Assembly (NCBI GenBank): GCA_016845525.1
Contig: JAERSQ010000073.1
Location: 1 to 36,293, forward strand
Source: Pseudomonadota bacterium
Lineage (GTDB): Bacteria; Pseudomonadota; Gammaproteobacteria; Arenicellales; UBA868
Direction of reading: 5' to 3'
Length of the DNA stretch: 36,293 nucleotides
The number at the start of each line of letters is the position of its first letter. The first letter of the stretch is position 1. Shown in pieces: positions 9,274-18,492 of the stretch. The position numbers and the translations under genes were made by a program. The notes under the pieces are model-generated. The model had not been told where the DNA came from. It did no database searches and saw only the letters and a program-made list of their open reading frames with translations.

Positions 9274-10325
9274 CCCGCTCCCCGGATCGCCAGGCCAGCC
9301 GCCTTGATCATACTGGGCCCGTATCTCGCAACCAGTTTGTTTGCCTTGATTGCACTTCCAGGGCCGAAAGGATCGCCGAGCACAGTGGGCACACCCACAT
9401 GGGATTCGATCAGGGCAGCGATGCCCTCGATCTGTACACAACCGCCGCTGATGACCAATGCATCTACCCGGTCCAGGCCCAGTTGGGCTGACAGGCAGAA
9501 CTCAACACTGCGGGCGGCCTCACGCGCCATAGCCTGGCGAAACGGCTCCAGCAAATCCTGCTCATAATTCTGCGGCAGATCCCCGCCGCGTTTAAGTGCT
9601 TCCGCTTCACGGTAGTCGATGCCATAACGGGAGCGCACATTCTCGGTAAGAATGCGGCCGCCGAAATTCTGTTCACGGCCGTAAATCGAATGACCATCAA
9701 CAAAAAGATCCAGCCGCGTCGTGACATCACCAAAATCCATGAGCGCGATCGCCCGCCCCTCCAGCGAATCCCCCAGGGTCTGCGCGACAAAACCGTAACC
9801 CCGCTCAACAGCGGCTAACCCCACGTCAACGATCATTGCGCTGAGACCTGCGAGCTCCATGACTGCAGCATAATCTTCGACGATCTCCTTACGGCAGGCT
9901 GTGATCGTAATCTGGTCATCGTTCCCGTCCCGTGCCCCGCCGGAGACCTCAAAATCCAGATTGACCTCATCCAGAGGGTGCGGGATCTGCTGAGCCGCTT
10001 CGATCATGACCTGCTCTTCAATTTCGCGTTCGGCCAGGCCCGCGGGCAGGTTTATGGTTCTGGTAATGACGTGGGTTTGGGGAACCGACACCACCACCTT
10101 TTTGCGGGAACTGCGCGAGTGACTCACTGCCCGTCGGACCACGTCGCTGATCAGTCGCAAATCGTTGATGCGATGCTCCACGATGGCATTTTTTGGCAAC
10201 GGTTCAACACCCGCGCGGTTCGCTTTAAAGCCTCTGCCGGCGGTCGACAGTTCCAGCACCTTAACGCCAGCACTGCCGATATCGATACCCAGTGCTGGCC
10301 GCTTCGCTCTGCGAAAGATTCCCAT
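9270..10325 (-). CDS. pilM: Type IV pilus assembly ATPase-fold protein PilM
   Basis: A 351-residue cytoplasmic protein with the actin/FtsA fold. Visible nucleotide-site motifs are phosphate-1 LGIDIGSAGVKVLELS (about residues 12-27), phosphate-2 LMDFGDVTTRLDLFVDG, and the adenosine loop VISGGCVQIEGIAALIE near the C-terminus. PilM binds the N-terminal tail of PilN and couples it to the pilus motors. The ATG at 10325 gives the canonical MGIFRRAKRPALGIDIG start; the frame is open for another 34 codons upstream, but that extension has no family resemblance and would run into the ponA promoter. It is the first gene of pilMNOPQ-aroK-aroB and diverges from ponA. I could not find a convincing promoter for it. 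Confidence 0.95.
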   Translation of the reverse strand: MGIFRRAKRPALGIDIGSAGVKVLELSTAGRGFKANRAGVEPLPKNAIVEHRINDLRLISDVVRRAVSHSRSSRKKVVVSVPQTHVITRTINLPAGLAEREIEEQVMIEAAQQIPHPLDEVNLDFEVSGGARDGNDDQITITACRKEIVEDYAAVMELAGLSAMIVDVGLAAVERGYGFVAQTLGDSLEGRAIALMDFGDVTTRLDLFVDGHSIYGREQNFGGRILTENVRSRYGIDYREAEALKRGGDLPQNYEQDLLEPFRQAMAREAARSVEFCLSAQLGLDRVDALVISGGCVQIEGIAALIESHVGVPTVLGDPFGPGSAIKANKLVARYGPSMIKAAGLAIRGAG

Positions 10326-10374
10326 AGGATAAGTGTACCCTGACCCCCCGCGTAGAGTGTCACACGCCAGGGTT

Positions 10375-10383
10375 TGATAAAAT
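10375..10383 (+). promoter_or_regulatory. Possible extended -10 promoter for ponA
   Basis: TGATAAAAT at 10375-10383 fits an extended -10 element (TG, one base, TAAAAT). No good -35 lies 16-18 bases upstream, as can be the case for extended -10 promoters. It predicts a start near 10390, about 46 bases before the chosen ponA ATG, inside the 110-base divergent gap with pilM. Confidence 0.4.
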
Positions 10384-10435
10384 TCTCCGGTCCGGCACGA
10401 TCTGGATGCCGGCAGCCACCTGCCCACTGTTTTCT

Positions 10436-12763
10436 ATGTTCATTCGAGCCCTTTTCTGGCTACTTGCGCTTGCCGTTGGCGGGATCTCGGCCGCCCTCAT
10501 CACGGTGATTACCGTGATCTGGCCCGATCTCCCCCCGACGAGCGTGATGCAAGACATCAGGCTGAAAGAGCCTCTTCGGGTATACAGCGTCGACGGCAGG
10601 CTCATGGGTGAATTCGGAGATGAGAGAAGAATTACCATCCGGATTGAAGACACTCCCAAAGACCTGATCAACGCGATCCTGGCTGCAGAGGATGACCGTT
10701 TCTTCAGTCATCACGGAGTTGACCCGCTTGGCGTTGCCCGGGCCCTCATCACTAACCTGAAATCCGGACAAACCCGTCAGGGTGCGAGCACGATCACGAT
10801 GCAGGTCGCGCGCAACTATTTCCTTTCGCGGGAAAAAACCTATACCCGAAAAATCAAGGAGGCGCTGCTCGCCTTCAAACTCGAACGGGAACTCGATAAA
10901 GCCGAGATCCTTGAGCTTTACGTCAACAAAATCTTTCTGGGACATCGATCGTTCGGTTTTCAGGCGGCAGCCGCTTTTTATTACAACAAGCCGTTGGCTG
11001 AACTCACCCTGGCCCAACTTGCGATGCTGGCGGGCCTACCCAAAGCGCCGTCAAGCATCAATCCAGTGAGCAACCCGGCCCGGGCCCTTGAGCGTCGTAA
11101 TTATGTGCTGCGCCGCATGCAAGGACTGAACCTGATTGATGAGGCCGCATTTGAAGAGGCGTCGACGATGCCGCTGACCGCCGCCCGCCATGGTCAGGAA
11201 ATCGAGATTGAGGCGCCTTATGTCAGCGAGATGGTACGCGAGTACATGTTCTCCCGCTACGGCCTCTCGGCATATGAATCCGGCTTTCGCGTCTACACCA
11301 CCATCGACGGCCATTATCAGAGCACGGCCACAGAGGTCTTGACCCGGGGACTGCTTGCGTACAGCGAACGTCACGGCTATCAGGGGCCAGTCGGAACGAT
11401 TGATCCCGCGAAAGTCACGGCATCAGCGGACCGCATTCAAGCGCTGTCACAGTATCGCTCTGTCGGCGGGTTGATACCCGCGATGGTTTTGCGGCCCGGG
11501 GGCGATGCGCTCGAAGTCCTGACTGCCGAGCAAGAACTCACTTCCATCGGTTACGAGGGGTGGCGATGGACATTTCGCAGTCCATCGCAGATTCTGCATC
11601 CCGGAGACGTTGTTTATCTTTCACGCAGTACCCAAGATAAACTTCGTCTGGCACAGGTGCCTCAGGTTCAGGGTGCGCTGATCTCGCTAAACCCGTCAGA
11701 CGGATCCTTGATGGCGCTGGTCGGCGGCTTCGATTTCGCGAAGAGCAATTTCAACCGGGCCACGCAGGCGCTGCGCCAGCCCGGCTCCAATATCAAACCC
11801 TTCATCTACTCCGCCGCTCTCGAAAACGGGTTTACTCCTGCCAGCCTGGTCAGTGGAGCGCCGGTTGTCATCGAGGATGACGTCGGGGGCGACTGGCGAC
11901 CAGAGAACTACAGCAAAAAGGTTTTCGGGCCTACCCGATTACGCGAAGCGCTGAGCAGATCGCTGAATCTTGTATCGGTTCGGTTGGTTCGCGCACTCGG
12001 CGTGGAAGCGGTACGCGACTATCTTGAGAAGTTCGGCTTCGACCGTACCCGGCTTCCTCAGGGATTATCCCTCGCCCTCGGTTCGGCCACAGTGACGCCT
12101 CTAGAGGTCGCTCGAGCCTACAGCGTCTTTGCCAACGGGGGTTATCTTGTGGAGCCTTTTTTTATTGCCCGGGTTGAAGATCCTTCAGGCCAGATTGTCG
12201 AATATGCCAATCGGCAGATGTCCTGCTCCGGGTGCGAGACATCGATTACCGCGGCATCAGATGCTTCGGCGACCTCACCGGATCGACGCTTCTCACAGCG
12301 CGTCATCTCTGCGCAGAACGCTTTTCTCCTAGACAGCATGATGCGCGAAGCCATTCGCTCCGGCACCGGTCAGGCAGCAAAAAGGCTGGGCCGGGATGAC
12401 ACGGCAGGCAAAACCGGAACCACCAACAATTATTTCGATGCCTGGTTCACGGGGTACAGTTCCAATGTCGTGGCTACTGTCTGGGTCGGTTTTGACCGGC
12501 CACAGGATTTGGGCCAGGGAGAATCAGGCGCACGGGCCGCACTACCGATCTGGTTAGATTTCATGGAAACCGCGTTGTCAGGCAAAGCCCATACCAGACA
12601 GCGCATTCCGGAGAACATCATCCGCCTTCGTGTGAACCGCCAAAGCGGATTACCGACCGACGCAGAAGACCCTGAAGGCTACCTCGAATTTTTTGTTGCC
12701 GGAACCCAACCGACTACCCCGCACGCGCAGTCCAAAGAGGATCCCACAGAAGGGCTTTTTTAG
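10436..12763 (+). CDS. ponA: Penicillin-binding protein 1A (bifunctional peptidoglycan synthase)
   Basis: A 775-residue class A PBP that polymerises glycan strands and cross-links peptides in the periplasm. A single N-terminal membrane anchor (ALFWLLALAVGGISAALITVI) precedes the GT51 glycosyltransferase domain with its motifs AAEDDRFFSHHGVDPLG, GASTITMQVARN and KEALLAFKLERELDK. The transpeptidase domain has the SxxK motif with Ser451 (QPGSNIKPF), SRSLN as the SxN motif, and Lys659 in GKTGTTNNYFDAWFTGY. An OB-like insert between the domains fits PBP1A. The ATG at 10436 was chosen over one at 10406 because the protein then aligns with the short tail typical of PBP1A; neither has a ribosome site. 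The neighbouring pilM operon matches the pseudomonad order. Confidence 0.96.
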   Translation: MFIRALFWLLALAVGGISAALITVITVIWPDLPPTSVMQDIRLKEPLRVYSVDGRLMGEFGDERRITIRIEDTPKDLINAILAAEDDRFFSHHGVDPLGVARALITNLKSGQTRQGASTITMQVARNYFLSREKTYTRKIKEALLAFKLERELDKAEILELYVNKIFLGHRSFGFQAAAAFYYNKPLAELTLAQLAMLAGLPKAPSSINPVSNPARALERRNYVLRRMQGLNLIDEAAFEEASTMPLTAARHGQEIEIEAPYVSEMVREYMFSRYGLSAYESGFRVYTTIDGHYQSTATEVLTRGLLAYSERHGYQGPVGTIDPAKVTASADRIQALSQYRSVGGLIPAMVLRPGGDALEVLTAEQELTSIGYEGWRWTFRSPSQILHPGDVVYLSRSTQDKLRLAQVPQVQGALISLNPSDGSLMALVGGFDFAKSNFNRATQALRQPGSNIKPFIYSAALENGFTPASLVSGAPVVIEDDVGGDWRPENYSKKVFGPTRLREALSRSLNLVSVRLVRALGVEAVRDYLEKFGFDRTRLPQGLSLALGSATVTPLEVARAYSVFANGGYLVEPFFIARVEDPSGQIVEYANRQMSCSGCETSITAASDASATSPDRRFSQRVISAQNAFLLDSMMREAIRSGTGQAAKRLGRDDTAGKTGTTNNYFDAWFTGYSSNVVATVWVGFDRPQDLGQGESGARAALPIWLDFMETALSGKAHTRQRIPENIIRLRVNRQSGLPTDAEDPEGYLEFFVAGTQPTTPHAQSKEDPTEGLF

Positions 12764-12778
12764 CATTGCACAAACCGC

Positions 12779-15526
12779 TCAGGGTGCGGCGGAGGGTGTG
12801 CCGGCAGATTTCTTTTTCGCGGTCTTTTTGGCGGTCTTGGTCTTTTTCTTCGCAGCCTTGGTCTTCTTTCGAGTGGTTTTACGCACCGGCGGCGCTTTTT
12901 CCAACGCCTCCCATGCGCCGTTACGGTAAAAAGCCTTCCACCCGGTTGCCTTGCCGTCGGACTCGGTCATGACGTACTGCTCGCGGGTCTTTCGGCTGTA
13001 GCGGATTTGTGCGGGATTACCTTGAGGGTCTTCCAAAGGCGCCAAAGCAAGGTAACGATGCTTGGGGTCCAGTTGATCCGCCACACTGGCTACCTCCCTA
13101 ACCAGTGGAGCACGCGTCTCCCGGTTACGGGGAAACTGGCTGGCAGCGAGAAATATTCCGGAAGCTCCGTCGCGCAGCAGGTAAAAATCGTCCACTTTTT
13201 CGCAACGCAGGTCCGGCATGGGAATGGGATCCGCCTTAGGCGGTGCGGGCTCGCCGTTTCGCAGCAGTTTGCGGGTGTTCTTGCACGCCTCAGCCGTGCA
13301 GCCGAAATACTTGCCAAAGCGTCCTGTCTTCAACTGCATCTCCGCACCGCACTTGTCGCACTCCAGCGTGGGCCCATCGTAGCCCTTTAGCTTGAACTCG
13401 CCGTGTTCGATTTCAAAGCCTGCGCAGTCTGGGTTGTTGCCACAGACATGCAGCTTGCGCTTCTCATCAATCAAGTAGGGTTCCATCGCGCTATGACAGA
13501 TACCACAGCGGCGTACGTCGACCAGCCTCCGGGCCTCATCGTCATCGTCCGCCGCTGCATCTTCGGTCTCGTCGCCCGGAATCAGATTTAGCGTCTGGGT
13601 ACATCGCTCTTTGGGACTTAAGCCATAGCCGGAACAGCCCAGAAACACGCCCGTCGCCCCGGTACGCACCTGCATCTGGCGACCGCATGTGGGGCAAGCC
13701 ACATCGGTATCGGTCGGGATATTGGCGCGCATACCGCCGATGGCGGCCTTGCCCTCTCCCTCCCCTTTTGCGGCCTCAAGCTGGACGCAAAAATCGGAGT
13801 AAAAATCATCCAGCACATCCTTCCAATCCTTGTGACCTTCCGCAATTTCATCCAGCTTTTCTTCCATCCCTGCGGTAAATCCATAGTCCATCAGGTCCTC
13901 AAAGTTCTCACGTAAACGGTCCGTCACTATCTCGCCGACCTTCTGGGCAAAAAACCGTCGATTGACGACCTTGGCGTAACCCCGGTCCTGGATAGTCGAA
14001 ATAATGGAGGCATAGGTAGAAGGTCGGCCAATGCCCCGCTTCTCCAACTCCTTGACCAGACTGGCTTCTGTGAATCTACCGACGGGTTTCGTGAAGTTCT
14101 GGATGGGATCGAGGCTGTCCAGTATCAACTCCTGTCCCGTCGGGATGTCAGGCAGCACTTTGTCTTCCTGTTTGCCGGCGGGAGGGAGCACACGCGTATA
14201 ACCGTCAAACTGAAGAATTCGACCCCGCGCCCGCAATTCGAAATCACCGCAACGCACCGTGATCGTGGAACTCAAGAAACGGGCATGGGTCATCTGGGAA
14301 GCGAGGAAATAGTTCCGGATGAGGTCGTACAGTCGTTCCTGATCCCGTTCAAGTGACAGTTGCCGACCGACCCGATTTGCGTCCGTTGGTCGAATGGCTT
14401 CATGGGCTTCTTGCGCATCCGCCTTACTCGCATAGACATTGGGCGAGGCAGGCAGATACTCGTCACCGTATGTCTGGGCGACGAGATGTCTTGCTGCCGA
14501 AATCGCATCCGCGCTCAGGTGGGTTGAGTCCGTGCGCATGTAGGTAATGAAACCTGCTTCGTACAGGCGCTGCGCCAAAGTCATTGTCTTCTTTACCGAG
14601 AAGCCAAGACGAGTGCTCGCTGCCTGCTGCAGCGTCGATGTGATCAGCGGCGGATTCGGTCGCGATTGCGTCTTCTTGTCGCTGCGGTCACTGACCTGGT
14701 AGGGATTGGCCTGTAACAGGGCAACCGCAGCCTGGGCTTGATCCTGATTCACCGGGCGAAAGGTTTCACCGGCCTGCTTGACGACCTCGAGGCGCAAACT
14801 CCCCTCGGGGCAGCGGGTTTCGGCAAAAATTTCCCAGTACTCTTCCGGCACGAATGCGCGAATCTCACGCTCGCGCTCGACGAGCAGACTGACCGCCACC
14901 GACTGTACCCGTCCCGCAGACAGGCCGCGGGCAATCTTTGCCCATAGCAGGGGTGACAACATGAAACCCACCACCCGGTCCAGAAACCGACGGGCCTGTT
15001 GAGCCTGGACCTTATCCTCATCCAACTTCCCTGGCTGAGAAAATGCTTCCTGAACCGCCTGCTTGGTGATCTCATTGAAGACCACCCGATGGTATTGCTG
15101 GGAATCTGAGCCGATCACCTCTTTCAGATGCCAGGCAATCGCCTCTCCCTCGCGATCAAGGTCAGTCGCAAGATAGATAGCATCACTTTCAGCGGCCAGT
15201 TTCTGAAGCTCATTAACCACTTTAACCTTGTCGGGCAGTACCTGGTAATTGGCCTCCCATCCTTTTTCAGGATTAATGCCCATGTTGAGTACCAGATCTC
15301 GGCGGGCCTTCTTCCTTCGGTACCGCGCCTTCTGAGCAGGCGACATCTTGCGGGTCTTGGCCGCCTGTTCAGCACGTTTCTTGGGATCGACCTTCTTTTT
15401 CGATCCGCTAACGGGCAAGTCACGAACGTGGCCGACGCTGGACCGGACCACATACTCCTTGCCGAGATATTGGTTAATGGTCTTGGCCTTGGCAGGAGAC
15501 TCAACGATAACCAGCGATTTACCCAT
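12779..15526 (-). CDS. topA: DNA topoisomerase I
   Basis: A 915-residue type IA topoisomerase that relaxes negative supercoils. The Toprim domain begins [18 protein letters not shown] and contains [17 protein letters not shown]. The catalytic tyrosine is Tyr329 in [13 protein letters not shown]. Three four-cysteine zinc ribbons follow (CPTCGRQM...[21 protein letters not shown]...[15 protein letters not shown]...CTAEAC), then two C-terminal ribbon domains closely resembling E. coli TopA ([20 protein letters not shown]). Beyond these comes an added tail of about 40 residues, very rich in Lys and ending in GTPSAAP. GGAG lies just upstream of the ATG at 15526. The gene converges on ponA with only 15 bases between their ends. 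Confidence 0.97.
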   Translation of the reverse strand: MGKSLVIVESPAKAKTINQYLGKEYVVRSSVGHVRDLPVSGSKKKVDPKKRAEQAAKTRKMSPAQKARYRRKKARRDLVLNMGINPEKGWEANYQVLPDKVKVVNELQKLAAESDAIYLATDLDREGEAIAWHLKEVIGSDSQQYHRVVFNEITKQAVQEAFSQPGKLDEDKVQAQQARRFLDRVVGFMLSPLLWAKIARGLSAGRVQSVAVSLLVEREREIRAFVPEEYWEIFAETRCPEGSLRLEVVKQAGETFRPVNQDQAQAAVALLQANPYQVSDRSDKKTQSRPNPPLITSTLQQAASTRLGFSVKKTMTLAQRLYEAGFITYMRTDSTHLSADAISAARHLVAQTYGDEYLPASPNVYASKADAQEAHEAIRPTDANRVGRQLSLERDQERLYDLIRNYFLASQMTHARFLSSTITVRCGDFELRARGRILQFDGYTRVLPPAGKQEDKVLPDIPTGQELILDSLDPIQNFTKPVGRFTEASLVKELEKRGIGRPSTYASIISTIQDRGYAKVVNRRFFAQKVGEIVTDRLRENFEDLMDYGFTAGMEEKLDEIAEGHKDWKDVLDDFYSDFCVQLEAAKGEGEGKAAIGGMRANIPTDTDVACPTCGRQMQVRTGATGVFLGCSGYGLSPKERCTQTLNLIPGDETEDAAADDDDEARRLVDVRRCGICHSAMEPYLIDEKRKLHVCGNNPDCAGFEIEHGEFKLKGYDGPTLECDKCGAEMQLKTGRFGKYFGCTAEACKNTRKLLRNGEPAPPKADPIPMPDLRCEKVDDFYLLRDGASGIFLAASQFPRNRETRAPLVREVASVADQLDPKHRYLALAPLEDPQGNPAQIRYSRKTREQYVMTESDGKATGWKAFYRNGAWEALEKAPPVRKTTRKKTKAAKKKTKTAKKTAKKKSAGTPSAAP

Positions 15527-15545
15527 AACACTCCATGAATTTGCG

Positions 15546-15568
15546 AAAAAACTGCCTCGCCTGAGCAG
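15546..15568 (-). terminator. Possible intrinsic terminator between dprA and topA
   Basis: On the minus strand CTGCTC and GAGGCAG form a stem of about six pairs with one bulged G and a four-base loop, followed directly by six T residues. It lies 27 bases after the dprA stop and 20 bases before the topA ATG, so it could end the dprA transcript or dampen read-through into topA. The bulge makes it a modest candidate. Confidence 0.45.
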
Positions 15569-15594
15569 CGAAATCGGTTAAATATGCTTCCGGC

Positions 15595-16671
15595 TCAGCG
15601 TAAGCGGATATAGCCGCCGGCACAGGTTTTTACCAACCCTTGCATTTCCATCCTTATCAGCATGGCCGAAATTTTCGCAATCGTCAAACCAGAGCGCTGC
15701 GCTATATCGTTAATCGGCGTAGGAGCAAAGTCGACAAAACCCAGAATCCCCGCAACTTTCACCGGCTCCTCAACCTCAGTCTCCCGGGCAATTTTCTCGA
15801 CTTCCACAAGTGAAAGCGACTCCAGAATCTGATTCGGAGTCTCAACAAGACAAGCCCCGTCTCGGATCAGTTGATGGGGGCCGCGTGACAACGGGGAATT
15901 CACCGAACCCGGTAGCGCAAACACCTCCCGGCCCTGATCCGCAGCGAATCCTGCCGTAATCAAACTGCCGCTACCAAGCCCCGCCTCAACAATCAGAGTC
16001 CCAAGGCTCAAGCCGCTGATCAGGCGGTTTCTCTGTGGAAAGTGATGCCGGCGGACACCGGTCCCGGGAGGAAATTCTGAGAGCATCAGACCCGCATTTC
16101 TAATCTCGCCGGCCAAGTTCCGGTGACACCGTGGATAGACCGTATCCAGTCCCGTGGCACAGACCGCGATGGTGGAACCAGCCGTATCGAGGGCGCCCCG
16201 GTGAGCGACACTATCGATACCGAGCGCCAAACCGCTCACCACAGTCACCTTGTGATTGCCGATCGTGTCGGCGAAGCGCATCGCGCTCTCGCAGCCGACC
16301 GGTGTGGGGTTACGGCTTCCGACTACCGCGATAGCAGGACGATCCAGCAGGGCGAGTTCGCCCTCGCAATAAATTATCGCTGGCGGGTTGGGTATCTCCC
16401 GTAACAGTCGCGAAAAGCGGGGATCGGAAAGCCCAAGCACCGAACGACCGGGAGCCGAGAGCCACTCGATATCCTGCCGCACTTGATCGTGCCTGACAAA
16501 GCTGTCCAGAGTCTGACGCCTGGCAGTCGATTGCCTGTTGGAACCCACGGCCGACAAATCTGCCGTCAGGGCATCGATCGGATCAGGAAAAATCGAAAGA
16601 ACCGCCTGCTTGACCGAATCGGGTACGGCGGCGCGGCCGACTCTCAGCCAGGCTGTGCTTCTGTCATCCAT
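15595..16671 (-). CDS. dprA: DNA-processing protein A (DprA/Smf)
   Basis: A 358-residue protein that binds incoming single-stranded DNA and loads RecA during natural transformation. The Rossmann-like core shows AVVGSRNPTPVG, VVSGLALGIDSVAHRGAL, AVCATGLDTVYPR, SEFPPGTGVRRHHFPQRNRLISGLS, VVEAG-type segment IVEAGLGSGSLITAGFA and VFALPGSVNSPLSRGPHQLIRDGA. A SAM-like N-terminal region precedes it and a small winged-helix domain (AQRSGLTIAKISAMLIRMEMQG) ends it. The start is well supported by AGGGAGG seven bases before the ATG at 16671. The order topA-dprA-[LysM protein] is common in gammaproteobacteria, but the smg gene often found between topA and dprA is absent here. With pilMNOPQ in the same window, competence is plausible but not shown. 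Confidence 0.95.
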   Translation of the reverse strand: MDDRSTAWLRVGRAAVPDSVKQAVLSIFPDPIDALTADLSAVGSNRQSTARRQTLDSFVRHDQVRQDIEWLSAPGRSVLGLSDPRFSRLLREIPNPPAIIYCEGELALLDRPAIAVVGSRNPTPVGCESAMRFADTIGNHKVTVVSGLALGIDSVAHRGALDTAGSTIAVCATGLDTVYPRCHRNLAGEIRNAGLMLSEFPPGTGVRRHHFPQRNRLISGLSLGTLIVEAGLGSGSLITAGFAADQGREVFALPGSVNSPLSRGPHQLIRDGACLVETPNQILESLSLVEVEKIARETEVEEPVKVAGILGFVDFAPTPINDIAQRSGLTIAKISAMLIRMEMQGLVKTCAGGYIRLR

Positions 16672-16764
16672 GACCGACCCTCCCTGGTTCAGTCAGACTC
16701 GTTCATCGCGAATCAGTACTTTGCGGCAATCCCTGCCGGACTCAGACCCCGACGATAGATCAAT

Positions 16765-17850
16765 TCAGGCGTCCGGGCTCACCACCCGGTCACCGACCTG
16801 CACCGCGCGTTCGGTACTGCGAACCAGAGCGTAACTGACCCGATCGAATACGCGAATCACCATCAACTCGCCCGCGCGACCTTCAGGCAAACGTATCAAC
16901 TCTCCCGACCTTCCCCTGAGCTCGCGCTGGCTGGGCACTCGTTCATCACAACGCAACATCCGAACATAGACAGCCTCTTTTGCATCCGTGATCCGGCAGT
17001 TATCTCCCGCACGAGCAGGAGACACCATTTTTGATGTCAACAGGATGGTCTGCTCTGGGTATCGTGTTGACAAAAGATGCCCCGGCTGAATCCCGTCGTG
17101 CCTGCCAACCGAAATGACTACAAGAGAATACCCTCCGGAACCGCTGGCAATGCCAAATGTGCTCAGCACATAGGCATCAAGCGGGAGTTGCGCGGGCGCA
17201 GGATAAAGATACGCACTGCGTGATGGCGCTTGGTACGCGATCAGATGATCGCCGGGCATAGCCTCTTCGGTACTCCTGATCATTGTCAATGCCGCAACCG
17301 CACCGGGCTGGTCCAGTCTTGCGACTCCCACAACGTGAGCCATCGTGGCCAGATATTCGCCACTGACCGGATGGGTCAGCGTGTCACCCCGGCGAAATAC
17401 TGTGTAAAGACCCGTCTCGGAGAGAGGCAGATTCTGGGCCAGAAACGGACTGAACTGCCCCAAGAGCACATTGCCGTCGGGACCCGTGATAACGCGCCCC
17501 GACATTGCCGCATCAACTTCGTCCATCAACATGGGATCGCCGAGAAAAGGTGTCAGGGCATCCGGCGTCAGCACCGGGTCTGGCACGGATCGCCGCGTTT
17601 CCCGGATTTCAGGACTGAGCACTGTGACCGGCAGCACGCGATAATCCGGAATGGACGACTCCTCGAGCACTGATCGAAGATCCTGCGCCTGTGGAGCGCT
17701 CAAACCCGGCAATATCGCCAAACACAATACGCTGAGCATGCGCAAAACAATCCCAAACGGCATAACGGACTTTGGCACCAATCCTGTTCTAGTGCCCATC
17801 CGCGGAGTGCCACGTTTTTCAAGCGCAATTCGGATAAAATTGAGCCTCAT
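16765..17850 (-). CDS. Exported protein of the dprA-adjacent LysM family, apparently without the LysM domain
   Basis: A 361-residue predicted periplasmic protein. The C-terminal half (from about LYTVFRRGDTLTHPVSGEYL to AGELMVIRVFDRVSYALVRS and AVQVGDRVVSP) resembles, from memory, the LysM-domain protein encoded beside dprA and divergent from def in pseudomonads. Its family relatives carry a YxVxxGDTLW LysM module right after the signal peptide; here that region is a short acidic segment with no such motif. The hydrophobic signal core is GIVLRMLSVLCLAILPGLSA with a likely cut near AQA|Q or AQ|D. The start at 17850 was chosen because a promoter predicts transcription from about 17872 and AGAGAAAG lies just upstream; ATGs at 17799 and 17763 would shorten an unusually long n-region. 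Molecular role unknown, presumably cell-wall related. Confidence 0.75.
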   Translation of the reverse strand: MRLNFIRIALEKRGTPRMGTRTGLVPKSVMPFGIVLRMLSVLCLAILPGLSAPQAQDLRSVLEESSIPDYRVLPVTVLSPEIRETRRSVPDPVLTPDALTPFLGDPMLMDEVDAAMSGRVITGPDGNVLLGQFSPFLAQNLPLSETGLYTVFRRGDTLTHPVSGEYLATMAHVVGVARLDQPGAVAALTMIRSTEEAMPGDHLIAYQAPSRSAYLYPAPAQLPLDAYVLSTFGIASGSGGYSLVVISVGRHDGIQPGHLLSTRYPEQTILLTSKMVSPARAGDNCRITDAKEAVYVRMLRCDERVPSQRELRGRSGELIRLPEGRAGELMVIRVFDRVSYALVRSTERAVQVGDRVVSPDA

Positions 17851-17878
17851 TGAATCTTTCTCTAAGTGAACCCACATT

Positions 17879-17907
17879 AGTGTAGACAACCTGCCGGGCT
17901 TATCCAA
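17879..17907 (-). promoter_or_regulatory. Sigma70-type promoter for the LysM-family gene
   Basis: On the minus strand TTGGAT (17907-17902) and TACACT (17884-17879) are 17 bases apart. The predicted start near 17872 gives a leader of about 22 bases to the ATG at 17850, and rules out the upstream in-frame start at 17940. It lies in the 94-base divergent gap with def; I saw no comparably good promoter for def on the other strand. Confidence 0.6.
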
Positions 17908-17944
17908 GAGAACCACTTCACAAACCCGAAATCCAAGCAAATCT

Positions 17945-18487
17945 ATGGCATTGCTCGATATTCTGGTCTATCCAGACCCCCGACTCCGGAATAAGGCGCT
18001 TCCGGTTGAGGCCGTTGACGCAACCATAGCGGAACTCGTGGAAGACATGGCTGAGACCATGTATACAGCGCCGGGTATCGGTCTCGCCGCTACCCAGGTT
18101 AACGTGGCGAAGCGCATCGTCGTGATCGATACTTCCGAACATCAGGATCGACTTCAAGTGTTCATCAACCCTGTACTTGAAGGCATGGGAGAGCTGGTCG
18201 AAACAGAGGAAGGCTGCCTGTCCGTCCCAGGCGTGGTCGTGCCCGTCAAACGGCATGCCGAGGTCCACATTTCCGCTTTGGACAAAGACGGCAAGCCATT
18301 TGAACACCAGGCAACCGGTCTGCTTGCAGTCTGTATTCAGCATGAAGTTGACCATCTGGATGGAAAGGTGTTCGTGGATTACCTCTCCCAGCTAAAACGC
18401 GACCGTATCCGAAAACAGTTACTGCGCGAGGAGCGCAGTTCAGGCAAGTCGTTCGATAAACGCAAAGAGCCTGTCACTGCCAGTTAG
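17945..18487 (+). CDS. def: Peptide deformylase
   Basis: A 180-residue metalloenzyme that removes the formyl group from nascent proteins. All three family motifs are present: [10 protein letters not shown] (motif 1), EGCLSVPGV (motif 2, Cys metal ligand) and [17 protein letters not shown] (motif 3, HExxH with two His ligands and the catalytic Glu). The N-terminus [15 protein letters not shown] is typical. It is followed after 5 bases by fmt, the enzyme that adds the formyl group this one removes, a standard pairing. Confidence 0.98.
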   Translation: MALLDILVYPDPRLRNKALPVEAVDATIAELVEDMAETMYTAPGIGLAATQVNVAKRIVVIDTSEHQDRLQVFINPVLEGMGELVETEEGCLSVPGVVVPVKRHAEVHISALDKDGKPFEHQATGLLAVCIQHEVDHLDGKVFVDYLSQLKRDRIRKQLLREERSSGKSFDKRKEPVTAS

Positions 18488-18492
18488 GTTAC

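Noticed and set aside
9274-9441. Longer N-terminus for pilN
   Set aside because: The extra 56 codons are pilM sequence in another frame; the PilM-binding NLLPWR motif and the ATGA overlap fix the start at 9273.
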